Origin: Prevotella sp.
GTDB lineage: Bacteria > Bacteroidota > Bacteroidia > Bacteroidales > Bacteroidaceae
DNA length: 50,383 bases
Direction of reading: 5' to 3'
NCBI GenBank assembly: GCA_016285075.1
Contig: JAEEQB010000033.1
Location: 1 to 50,383 of the forward strand
Position numbers and translations under genes: made by a program. Shown one piece after another: positions 1 to 7,686 of the stretch. Each line of letters begins with the position of its first letter. Within the stretch, counting starts at the first letter, position 1. Under the pieces are notes generated by a model. That model ran no database searches and was not told the DNA's origin. It was given only the letters and a program-made list of their open reading frames with translations.

Positions 1-262
1 TCTCCAGGGTGCAGTAGAAGGTGCCGAGGCCCTCGATCTTGACCTTCTTCGAGTTGAGCAGCATCTCGATCAGACAGCTGCGGAACTTCTCCAGTACGCC
101 GTACACCACGTCGGGGGTGTAGATCGATCCGTGCTCGGAGATGTGCTGCGCCAGCTTGCGCGTGTTCAGCGTCTCCAGGTTCTTGATCTGTGCGTACCAC
201 TTGCCGAAGGCAGCACTGTAGGAGTTCTGGTTCTGCTTCACTTCATACAAAATCTTTGCCAT
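1..262 (-). CDS. HU-like DNA-binding protein (partial)
   Basis: The 87 visible residues begin MAKILYEVKQNQNS and match the Bacteroidota HU-family 'histone-like' variant, which has an extended N-terminal arm before the HU fold. Such proteins bind DNA as dimers; the role of this paralogue is unknown. The visible part includes the conserved GKWYAQ segment and the core KVKIEGLGTF, which corresponds to the HU strand leading into the DNA-binding arm. The C-terminus lies outside the window. The ATG at 262 is the only sensible start, and a -7 promoter box lies about 140 bases upstream. Family identification is fairly secure; the function of this paralogue is not. Confidence 0.8.
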   Translation of the reverse strand, partial: MAKILYEVKQNQNSYSAAFGKWYAQIKNLETLNTRKLAQHISEHGSIYTPDVVYGVLEKFRSCLIEMLLNSKKVKIEGLGTFYCTLE

Positions 263-399
263 AGTAGTGTGTGTGTTTTTGATGGTATTAGATTCACTTG
301 CGGCCAGCTACATCGGGTGGCCGTCATCCCGCTTTTCATGTCTCTCATAATGACTGCGCGCTTGTCTTCTGATTGACAGAGCATTTCCCTAATGCTCTG

Positions 400-407
400 C
401 AAAGGTA
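400..407 (-). promoter_or_regulatory. -7 box of the HU-like gene
   Basis: TACCTTTG on the minus strand matches the Bacteroidota consensus TAnnTTTG. The transcript would start near 393 and carry a leader of about 130 bases. An 8-bp hairpin (377-384 with 392-399, 7-base loop) lies exactly at the predicted transcript start and could be an operator or a 5' stabilising stem. Confidence 0.6.
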
Positions 408-487
408 CAACATTTTTCGTGCGCTTCCAAATTTTGCCCTTCGATTTGGGGCGATTTTGCCATTGAATTTGCTCAAATTCGGCAAAG

Positions 488-550
488 ATCATGGGGACAG
501 GTTGTTTGAAGTGAATTCACCGAATTCATTCAAAAACCTGTCCCCATGAT
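488..550. repeat. GGGGACAGG palindrome, copy 1
   Basis: Imperfect palindrome with outer arms ATCATGGGGACAGG and CCTGTCCCCATGAT and inner arms TGAATTC/GAATTCA around an ACC loop. It is the first of several elements in the window sharing the GGGGACAGG core (798-856, 11536-11645, 39911-39986). The form is REP-like, a small extragenic palindrome. No transposase is encoded in the window. Confidence 0.85.
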
Positions 551-560
551 TCCCATGATC

Positions 561-709
561 CCCCCGTAATTGCGTTGCCTCGAATCCGTAATTTTTGAGC
601 CTTGAAGTTTACTTTCCGTCGATAGTGGGCAGGGGGGCAGTTTTGCAATTTTCCGATGACAGATGACAAATGACAGTTATTGAAAATCGGTGAACGATTA
701 AGATTAGTA
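561..709 (+). repeat. 150-bp direct repeat, copy 1
   Basis: This stretch, starting at CCCCCGTAAT and ending at AGATTAGTA, recurs with scattered mismatches at 861-1010, offset by 300 bases. It follows palindrome copy 1 as the second copy follows palindrome copy 2. It contains the phrase ATGACAGATGACAAATGACAG, found inverted in part at about 768-793. No gene is seen between 263 and 1057. Confidence 0.85.
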
Positions 710-740
710 TTATATATATTATAATATATATAATACTAAT
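703..740. repeat. 38-bp perfect AT-rich palindrome
   Basis: ATTAGTATTATATATATT is followed at once by its exact complement, giving a 19+19 base palindrome with no loop. It lies between the two direct-repeat units and inside a larger imperfect inverted repeat (TGACAGATGACA near 657 against CTGTCATCTGTCA near 772). It could extrude as a cruciform or form a hairpin in RNA. Confidence 0.9.
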
Positions 741-797
741 ACCTCTCTTTTCTCAAATTCAAAAAACTGTCATCTGTCATAACTGTCATTTTATGAG

Positions 798-856
798 ATC
801 ATGGGGACAGGTTTTTGAATGAATTCGGTGAATTCACTTCAAAAACCTGTCCCCAT
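798..856. repeat. GGGGACAGG palindrome, copy 2 (flipped)
   Basis: Almost exactly the reverse complement of the palindrome at 488-550: the inner block here reads GAATTCGGTGAATTC, whereas copy 1 reads GAATTCACCGAATTC. The downstream flanks of the two copies are in direct, not inverted, orientation. Confidence 0.85.
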
Positions 857-860
857 GCCC

Positions 861-1010
861 CCCCCGTATTTCCGTTGCCTCGAATCCGTCATTTTTGAGC
901 CTTGAAGTTTTCTTTTCGTCGATAGTGGGCAAGGGGAGGCAGTTTGCAATTTCCCGATGACAGATGACAAATGACAGTTATTGAAAATCGGTGAACGATT
1001 CAGATTAGTA
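861..1010 (+). repeat. 150-bp direct repeat, copy 2
   Basis: Second copy of the unit at 561-709, starting CCCCCGTATT and ending CAGATTAGTA. It lacks the 38-bp AT palindrome that follows copy 1; copy 2 runs directly into the 3' flank of the LiaF-like gene. Confidence 0.85.
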
Positions 1011-1057
1011 GAGATGTGCGACAATGACGGCGCCACTGTCCAAGATGTCCTGGCAGG

Positions 1058-1630
1058 TCAGTTCTTGATATCTACGCCGCCAAGGAAGTTGCTGGCGATG
1101 ATGTGCAGGGTAGGGGCTGTGCCGTCGGCTTGGCCTGTAGTGTGATTACCGACGCCGCCGATGAAACTGTGGCTTTTTACCATCACATGGACCGTCTTTG
1201 GCACGAAGAGCTCGATGCCGCCGCAGAAAGTATGGATGTCAATCTCTTCATCCTCGGTGATGACTGCCTCGCGCAGATCCATGCGGATGCCGCCGCAGAA
1301 AGCATCGAGGCGGGCACCGTGGAATGTCTCGCCGCGATAGACGTACTCGTCGCCGCCATAGTGGACTGAGCAGCAGATGCGCTTGCCGTCTTCTCCAAGG
1401 GGCAGCGGGCGCTGCAGCCACTGGTCGGGATCGCGTCGGTAGCTCTCGATGATGAGGTGTATTCCAACATATAATAATATAAAGATGCAGAAATACATGG
1501 ACCATGGTCCTTCGGACATGGTTTCAAACCAACTCCAATGGAGGATGTCCCACAACGTGGCCAGTTTCAACAGGCTGGCTACTACGAAAAGAATGCCGAT
1601 AACGGTTCTTGGTTTCATGTTCATGTTCAT
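1058..1630 (-). CDS. LiaF-like two-TM membrane protein
   Basis: A 190-residue protein with two N-terminal membrane helices (about residues 8-26 and 42-62) and a C-terminal repeat domain. That domain carries four related turns (FCGGIRMDL, FCGGIELFV, FIGGVGN, FLGGVDI) typical of the LiaF/'cell wall-active antibiotics response' C-terminal fold. In Firmicutes LiaF restrains an envelope-stress two-component system; in Bacteroidota the role is not established. Three close ATGs (1630, 1624, 1618) give MNMNMKPRT; 1630 is chosen because it follows the promoter by a short leader. A longer frame reaching 1744 crosses the promoter and is not used. No partner kinase is adjacent. Confidence 0.75.
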   Translation of the reverse strand: MNMNMKPRTVIGILFVVASLLKLATLWDILHWSWFETMSEGPWSMYFCIFILLYVGIHLIIESYRRDPDQWLQRPLPLGEDGKRICCSVHYGGDEYVYRGETFHGARLDAFCGGIRMDLREAVITEDEEIDIHTFCGGIELFVPKTVHVMVKSHSFIGGVGNHTTGQADGTAPTLHIIASNFLGGVDIKN

Positions 1631-1665
1631 TTCTCTGATTATTTTGATTAAACGCTTTTCGGGTG

Positions 1666-1673
1666 CAAAGGTA
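1666..1673 (-). promoter_or_regulatory. -7 box of the LiaF-like gene
   Basis: TACCTTTG on the minus strand, inside GTACCTTTGCACCC. It places the transcript start near 1659, about 29 bases before the ATG at 1630, and rules out starts further upstream. Confidence 0.65.
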
Positions 1674-1798
1674 CGGAGCAACGCCGATTCCTCCAAATTT
1701 CTGGGATAAACAGCACGGAATTGTGACGTATGGCAGCGGAGCAACGTTAAACATTGTAATTATTCCAGCCGATTGCTAACAATCTGTGGAATTATTCG

Positions 1799-1806
1799 TA
1801 ACTTTG
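1799..1806 (+). promoter_or_regulatory. -7 box before the 5' gene remnant
   Basis: TAACTTTG with an upstream TTG at 1773-1775 (spacer 23). It lies about 30 bases before an ATG that begins a signal peptide. Confidence 0.6.
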
Positions 1807-1836
1807 CGACGTTTAATCATCCAGGCAACAGACGAT

Positions 1837-2094
1837 ATGATAATGAATAATATAAGGAAATTGCTGGTGGCAGCAATATTCATATTACTGCCAACCGTAG
1901 CAGTTGCTCAGACACAGGACAGCATTACGCTCGTGGTCGACGAGAATCTTGTGCCGATAGAAGAGCTCAGTTCCCTCCACCTAAGGCTTTGTACACCTCG
2001 ATGGTTGACTCCAGCAACAAGAATCGGTTGGAGTTCAATGCCAGCCGTGCTTCCAGCAGGCTCTGTCGTGCCAGCAGCACCTGCAGGTAGTTGA
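1837..2094 (+). pseudogene. 5' remnant of a secreted-protein gene
   Basis: Behind a good -7 box the frame begins MIMNNIRKLLVAAIFI and continues to PTVAVAQTQDS, a convincing signal peptide, then about 17 plausible residues (to PIEELSS). From about 1965 it runs antisense into the 3' end of the efflux fusion gene, and its sequence turns into low-complexity Pro/Ala/Ser residues until a stop at 2092. The efflux gene has a normal C-terminus, so the broken partner is this gene. It looks like the promoter and N-terminus of a secreted protein whose body was lost in a rearrangement. A real short secreted peptide overlapping tail to tail cannot be excluded. The family is not recognised. Confidence 0.45.
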
Positions 2095-5000
2095 AATCCT
2101 CGTCGTATTTCATCCGCACTTTGGAATTCTCGACCACGCGTGTGAGCTTTTCTATCTGCTGCCGGTTCAGCTCGATAGCCTTACGGGCATACTGCTCGCT
2201 TGCCAGGGCGTCGTTCACCTCCTTGCCGGCATCGAGTATGGCCTGGCGGAAGGCTATGCGTGCCGATTCCTGCTCGGCCTTGGCCTTCTGCAGCTCTGCC
2301 TTCAGACTGCTGCGATTGATGACAGGAGCCGTGAGCGATGCCAATGCCCTTGCCAGCACGCCTGCAGGGTCCACTACCTCGCCGGCATCGTTCGTCCATC
2401 CGATGCTGCCCGACAGGGTGAGCGACGGATAGAATGCCGCACGTGCCTCATTGGTGGTATAGAAAGCGCTCTTGAGTGCCGCCTCGGCCTGCCGGATGTC
2501 TGGACGTCGCGTCAATGACTGGATGCTGAATCCCGACACATCTGGCAAAGTCTGGCACAGCGTGTCGAATCCTGTACGCTCTATGTGCCCGCTGGGCCTG
2601 CCTAGAACGGCGCAGAGCGCATTCTCGGCCTGCTGCAGCTGCATGGTCAGTTCTGCAAGCGTGGACTCGGCATCGAGCTTGTTGGCTTCCGACTGGTCTA
2701 TGTCGTCGCTTGTAGCCTGTCCGACGTCCTTCAAGGCTTTCTGGGCTTCTATGCTCTCCTCCCAGCTCTCAATGACCTGGCGTGTATCTTCTATCTGTGC
2801 ATCGAGCATGGACAGCTGGTAATAGGCTGTGGCTATGGTGGCTATGAGCTCTGTGGCTACCGCCTGTACATAGGCCTGCTGTTCCTCCACTGTGGCGGCT
2901 GCCGCCTTGCGGGCATTCTTCATCTTGCCGAATATGTCGGCCTCCCAGCTCACCGTGGCACCTATGGTGTAGGTGGCCTCGTCTTCGCTCGCATCCGAGC
3001 TCTCGAAATGTGAGGCTCCTGCTTCGGCACCTATGTCGACCGATGGCAGCAGCTCTCCCTTGGCATTGCGCAGCAGGGCTTTGGCGCCCTCCACCTGCTG
3101 CCGTGCCATGTTGATGTCGCTGTTGCTGGCCAGTCCTTCTTCTATCAATGCAGCGAGATGCTTGTCGGTGAACACCTGGCGCCATTCCTTCACGTCGCCG
3201 CCGGCTATTGCCCGTGCATACTCCTTGCGCAGCAGGCTGTCGGCATCGGCCGTCGCCGTCTGATAGCTGTTGTAGGTCTTACACGATGTCAGGAACGGAG
3301 CGTTGAGACAGACGACTAACAATGTGACGGCAGCGGTGCCCTTGACGCGCTTGGACAGAAACTTCTCTTCAATGTGCTGGAACAGCATGAAGAACAGCGG
3401 TACGAAGAACAGGATGGAGGCCGTGCCAACAATCATGCCGCCGATGACGCAGATTGCCAGCGACATGCTGCCTACGGCCAGCGCTCCTTGTGAGAATGCC
3501 ATGGGCAGCAGGCCGATGACGAGCGTGAGCACGGTCATCAGTACCGGACGCAGACGGTCTTTGGCAGCACTCATGGCGGCTTCTTTGATGTCCATGCCGT
3601 CCTTTCGCCGTTTCGTGGCGAATTCTGTCAGCAGGATGGCTGTCTTGGCCAGAAGTCCTATCAGCATAATGGTGCCTACCTGCATATAGATGTTGTTCTC
3701 GACTTGGAACAACAAGGCAAACAGATAGCTGCCGGTGAGTCCGAACGTCACACTGAGCAGAATGGAGAGAGGCATGAGCGGACTCTCGAAGAGAGCGGCC
3801 AGCACGATATAGGTGAACAAGATGACCAGCAATAGCACCCAGGTGCGATTCTGGGTTGTCTTTATCTCTTCCAGGGCTGTTCCCGTATACTCATAGCCGT
3901 AGCCTCGCGGCAGCACTGTCTTTGCCACCTCCCCGATGGCTTTGATGGCATCGCCGGTGCTATAGCCGTCGGCCGGCGACACCTCCATGCTGATGGCAGA
4001 ATACATGTTGAAGCGTTGGAGCGACTGCACGCCACTGGATTTCTTGAGTGAAACGAGTTCTGTCACGGGGATGAACCGTGAGTCATCGGTGATGACCATG
4101 ATGTTGTTCAAATCGTCCTGGTCGTTACGCAATTCAGGGTCGGCCTGCATCATAACATGGTAAAGGCGTCCGAAGGCATTGAACTGGGTGGCGTAGTTAC
4201 TGCCTATATAGCCGTTGAGCACACCCAGCACATCCGAGGTCTCCACACCGTAACGCTTGCAGATGGAGGCATTGACACTGACGTTGTATTGCGGATAGTT
4301 CACCTCGTAGGAACTATAGGCCTCGCCAATCTCCTCGCGCTCCGTGAGTGCTTCTGCAAAGCGATCGGTCACGCTCTTCAGCTTTTCTATCGAGAGACTG
4401 TTGTAGTCCTGCACAAACAGTTCGATACTGTTGCTGAAGCCATAGCCCGTCACAGTGGGCATGGCAAAGGTGAACATATTGGCGCTCTTGATGCTGTCCA
4501 TCCTCTGTTCTATCTGCTCTACCACGGCATCTATGTCGTGGTCACTGCCCGAGCGTTCGTCCCAGTGCTTCAGCTTCATGATGAGCATGCCCGCATTGGC
4601 ACCGTCACCACCCAGAATGTTCCATCCTGCAACGGACGCACAGTTCTCTATCTCGTCAATATCGGCCACTTTGTCGGATGCTCGCAACACCGCCTTCTTG
4701 GTCTGTTCGAGGGTAGACCCCGGAGGGGTGCTGATGTCAACAAACACGTTGCCCGTATCCTCGTCGGGAATGAGACTCGTGGGCACGGTGTTGACCAGTG
4801 CAACCAGCAGAATGAAGACTGCCACAGGTGCCACTACCGCCAGCCATTTTTGCTTTACGAACAGCGATACGGAGTCCTGGTATTTCCTGGCTATGGCATG
4901 GTAAGAGGCATTGAAAGCCTTGTAGATGCGGTTCTTGCTCTCGACGCCGGGTTTCATCATCAGCACACAGAGGGCTGGCGACAGTGAGAGGGCATTCAAC

Positions 5001-6439
5001 GTAGAGATGGCTACAGCCACCGCCATTGTCAGTCCGAACTGCCGGTAGTAGGTGCCTACCAGTCCGCTAACGAACGATATGGGTATGAAGACGAACATGA
5101 AGACGATGGTGGTGATAATGACCGAATTGCTGATTTCCCTCATGGCAGTGGTGGTAGCACGATAGGGGTCATGACAGCCCGCCTCGAACTGGCTCTGCAC
5201 GGCTTCTACCACCACAATGGCATCGTCGACCACGGTGCCTATCACCAGCACCAATGCAAACAGCGTGATGAGGTTCAGCGTAAAGCCTACCACATACATG
5301 AACGCGAATGTACCTACCAGCGACACCACAATGGCCAGCGCCGGAATCAGCGTGGCCCTGACATTCTGCAGGAACAGCAGCACGACAAGCACCACCAGTA
5401 TGATGGCCTCGAAGAGCGTGGTATAGACTTCCTTCATCGAGACATCCAGGAAGTCGTTGGTGTCGAGCAGTGATCTGAATACCAGTCCTGGCGGCATTTT
5501 CTCCATAGACTCCTCTATCAGCTTGTCTATCTCGTGATTGACCTCCTGGGCGTTCGACCCATGAGCCTGCGTGATGATGGCTACGGTGCCAGGGTGAGAG
5601 TTGACCCAGCTGTTGCTGGAATAGTTCTCCCTGCCCACCTCACAGCGTGCCACGTCGCTCAGCAGCAGGTCGTCACCTTTGGGCTCGGACCTCAGCACGA
5701 TATTGCCGAACTCCTCTGGGTCCAACAGACGTCCGCGGTATACCATTGTATACTGGAACGTGTTCTTCGAGTCTTCGCCCAGCGTTCCTATGGCCGCCTC
5801 AATGTTCTGTGCCTCCAGCACCTCCTCAATATCCTTCGGTTCCAGGCTGTAGGTGGCCATCTTCATGGGGTCAAGCCAGATACGCATGGCATAGACGCTG
5901 CCCAGCAGTTCTATGTTCCCGACGCCCTTGATTCGCTGAAGCCGGGGACTGATGTTGATATCAAAGAAATTGGTGATGAAATCGTTGTCGTACCTCCCGT
6001 CGGGACTCTCCAGGGCCAGTATCCTCAGGTAGCCTCGTTTTTCCTTGCCCACATGCACACCTGTCTCGACAACCTCATGAGGCAGAATACCTTCTACCTC
6101 GCCAAGGCGGTTCTTCACCAGCACAGTGGCCATGTCGGGGTCGGTGCCAGGCTTGAACGTGATGGTGATGCTGGCATTGCCGCTGCTGGTTGATGTGGAC
6201 AGCACCTCATTGATACCATCTACACCGTTCACAGCCTCTTCAATAGGTATGATGACACTTCGCTGTACTGCCTCGGCACTGGCACCTGCATAGTCGGCAC
6301 TTACTTCAACCACAGGGGGAGCCACGTCGGGTAACTGCTCAACAGCCAAGCCGTTATAGCCTAATACACCTAACAGCAGGATGACAACCGCAAGGGCTAT
6401 CGAGAAAATGGGGCGATCGATAAAGAAATTGTTTTTCAC
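1967..6439 (-). CDS. AcrB-type RND pump fused to NodT-type outer-membrane channel
   Basis: A 1490-residue protein. Residues 1-1031 are a complete HAE1/AcrB-like proton-driven drug exporter: N-terminal FIDRPIFS helix, the Asp405-Asp406 pair in GTVVDDAIVVVEAV, and Lys932 in LIGLLAKTAILL, the proton-relay residues of the family. The pump's usual end (EEKFLSKR) runs straight into a hydrophobic segment and lipobox, LTSC with Cys1053, followed by about 438 residues of a TolC/NodT-type outer-membrane factor. There is no start codon at the junction (the Val there is GTC), so the two are one frame. The adaptor gene lies 4 bases upstream in the same operon. The channel normally comes from a separate gene. 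The extra helix would place the channel domain in the periplasm, and signal peptidase II could release it as a lipoprotein. Drug specificity cannot be read. Confidence 0.92.
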   Translation of the reverse strand: MKNNFFIDRPIFSIALAVVILLLGVLGYNGLAVEQLPDVAPPVVEVSADYAGASAEAVQRSVIIPIEEAVNGVDGINEVLSTSTSSGNASITITFKPGTDPDMATVLVKNRLGEVEGILPHEVVETGVHVGKEKRGYLRILALESPDGRYDNDFITNFFDINISPRLQRIKGVGNIELLGSVYAMRIWLDPMKMATYSLEPKDIEEVLEAQNIEAAIGTLGEDSKNTFQYTMVYRGRLLDPEEFGNIVLRSEPKGDDLLLSDVARCEVGRENYSSNSWVNSHPGTVAIITQAHGSNAQEVNHEIDKLIEESMEKMPPGLVFRSLLDTNDFLDVSMKEVYTTLFEAIILVVLVVLLFLQNVRATLIPALAIVVSLVGTFAFMYVVGFTLNLITLFALVLVIGTVVDDAIVVVEAVQSQFEAGCHDPYRATTTAMREISNSVIITTIVFMFVFIPISFVSGLVGTYYRQFGLTMAVAVAISTLNALSLSPALCVLMMKPGVESKNRIYKAFNASYHAIARKYQDSVSLFVKQKWLAVVAPVAVFILLVALVNTVPTSLIPDEDTGNVFVDISTPPGSTLEQTKKAVLRASDKVADIDEIENCASVAGWNILGGDGANAGMLIMKLKHWDERSGSDHDIDAVVEQIEQRMDSIKSANMFTFAMPTVTGYGFSNSIELFVQDYNSLSIEKLKSVTDRFAEALTEREEIGEAYSSYEVNYPQYNVSVNASICKRYGVETSDVLGVLNGYIGSNYATQFNAFGRLYHVMMQADPELRNDQDDLNNIMVITDDSRFIPVTELVSLKKSSGVQSLQRFNMYSAISMEVSPADGYSTGDAIKAIGEVAKTVLPRGYGYEYTGTALEEIKTTQNRTWVLLLVILFTYIVLAALFESPLMPLSILLSVTFGLTGSYLFALLFQVENNIYMQVGTIMLIGLLAKTAILLTEFATKRRKDGMDIKEAAMSAAKDRLRPVLMTVLTLVIGLLPMAFSQGALAVGSMSLAICVIGGMIVGTASILFFVPLFFMLFQHIEEKFLSKRVKGTAAVTLLVVCLNAPFLTSCKTYNSYQTATADADSLLRKEYARAIAGGDVKEWRQVFTDKHLAALIEEGLASNSDINMARQQVEGAKALLRNAKGELLPSVDIGAEAGASHFESSDASEDEATYTIGATVSWEADIFGKMKNARKAAAATVEEQQAYVQAVATELIATIATAYYQLSMLDAQIEDTRQVIESWEESIEAQKALKDVGQATSDDIDQSEANKLDAESTLAELTMQLQQAENALCAVLGRPSGHIERTGFDTLCQTLPDVSGFSIQSLTRRPDIRQAEAALKSAFYTTNEARAAFYPSLTLSGSIGWTNDAGEVVDPAGVLARALASLTAPVINRSSLKAELQKAKAEQESARIAFRQAILDAGKEVNDALASEQYARKAIELNRQQIEKLTRVVENSKVRMKYDEDFNYLQVLLARQSLLEARLALNSNRFLLLESTIEVYKALGGGN

Positions 6440-6443
6440 AGGC

Positions 6444-7565
6444 TTACTTCTTAGTCTTCACCTTGGTGCCTTCCCTGACCAGTGCTCCACCTTCGGCAAC
6501 AATCACATCGCCTGGCTTCAGACCGTCAGTAACGGCATAGGTCTGTCCGTCGTTATAAGGGAATATCTTAATCTCAGTAGTGTGTGTCACACCGTCAACC
6601 ACCTTCGAAACGAAATATCTGTCCTGTATTTCGAAGGTGGCCTCCTGGGGGATGACGATGGCATCCTTGAGGTGATAGGGAACCCTCAGCACGCCATTGC
6701 TGCCGTGGTGGAAGACGCCTTGTGGGTTGTCGAACGAAGCCCTGATGTAGATGGCACCTGTGGTCAGGTCCACATCACCGCTGATGGCGTCGATACGTCC
6801 TTTCTGCTCCAGTTCCTTTCCCCAATAGGTGATGAGTGTCACCTCGGGCAGCTTGCCGGGCAGTTCCTCAGCCGAACATCCATAATACTGCTTCAGGTCG
6901 TAGAGGGTCTTCTCAGATATGGCTGTGTAGGCCCGTATGCGGCGGTAGTCGGATACGAGGGTCAGCCGCGTCTCCATAGAAGGGTCAACCAACTCACCCA
7001 GGCGGTATTCTATCATGCTGATGACGCCATCCGAAGGACTCTTGATCACTGTGTACGACAAGTCGTTGCGGGCTGTCTGCAACTCGGCCTTTGCCTCGTC
7101 AAGCGCAGCCTCGGCCTCGGAAAGCTCGTTGCGCGCTTTGTTCATGTCGAAGTCGCCTATTACCTGCCTGTTGTGCAGAGCCTCCCTGCCTTCCATGTTC
7201 TGTCGTGCAGTGGCCAGCTGGGCTTTGGCGCTGTTGACCTTTGCCTCGGCACTTCTTACAGCTGCCTGAAAAGGCACTTGGTCGAGCACGAGTATCGGCT
7301 GGCCCTTCTTGACCCTTGCGCCTTCCTCCACGCATATCTTCACGATACGCCCAGTGACCTGAGGGCGTAGCTCGGCAGGCTGGGCTGTCTCTATCTTCGA
7401 CACAATATCACGCGTAATGATATAATCCTGCTGAGCAATCGTCATGGTAGCGTATTCGCTCACCTCTTCTTCTTCGTCTTCATCGTCGTCCAGCGAATAA
7501 TACCATACTCCAGCTGTCATGGCAACAAGAGCCAATGCTGCAAATATCCACTTGTTCTTATTCAT
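6444..7565 (-). CDS. RND efflux adaptor (AcrA/membrane fusion protein)
   Basis: A 373-residue periplasmic adaptor linking an RND pump to its channel. The order is an uncleaved N-terminal membrane helix (about residues 5-23), an acidic linker DDDEDEEEEVSE, the first lipoyl half-motif (PQVTGRIVKICVEEGARVKKGQ), a helical hairpin of alternating Ala/Glu/Lys heptads (AEAKVNSAKAQLATA and onward), the second lipoyl half (IKSPSDGVISM), then beta-barrel and membrane-proximal domains. Most AcrA homologues are lipoproteins; this one lacks a lipobox and appears helix-anchored. The start is ATG at 7565 (MNKNKWIF), because the longer frame reaches into the promoter. The pump-channel gene follows after 4 bases, so the system is a two-gene operon. 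Confidence 0.92.
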   Translation of the reverse strand: MNKNKWIFAALALVAMTAGVWYYSLDDDEDEEEEVSEYATMTIAQQDYIITRDIVSKIETAQPAELRPQVTGRIVKICVEEGARVKKGQPILVLDQVPFQAAVRSAEAKVNSAKAQLATARQNMEGREALHNRQVIGDFDMNKARNELSEAEAALDEAKAELQTARNDLSYTVIKSPSDGVISMIEYRLGELVDPSMETRLTLVSDYRRIRAYTAISEKTLYDLKQYYGCSAEELPGKLPEVTLITYWGKELEQKGRIDAISGDVDLTTGAIYIRASFDNPQGVFHHGSNGVLRVPYHLKDAIVIPQEATFEIQDRYFVSKVVDGVTHTTEIKIFPYNDGQTYAVTDGLKPGDVIVAEGGALVREGTKVKTKK

Positions 7566-7586
7566 TGTGTAACCATTTTTTACCTG

Positions 7587-7594
7587 CAAAGATA
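7587..7594 (-). promoter_or_regulatory. -7 box of the efflux operon
   Basis: TATCTTTG on the minus strand, inside CTTATCTTTGCAGG, about 22 bases before the adaptor ATG at 7565. Confidence 0.65.
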
Positions 7595-7647
7595 AGAATA
7601 ATGATTCATTTAAACATAATTAAACTGTTTTTTTTTCATTTTTTCAG

Positions 7648-7655
7648 TACTTTTG
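7648..7655 (+). promoter_or_regulatory. -7 box of DUF6056 gene 1
   Basis: TACTTTTG, giving a leader of about 25 bases before the ATG at 7687. It is divergent from the efflux promoter about 55 bases away. Confidence 0.6.
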
Positions 7656-7686
7656 CTATCTTTACACCCCAAAAACAAATCGTGTT

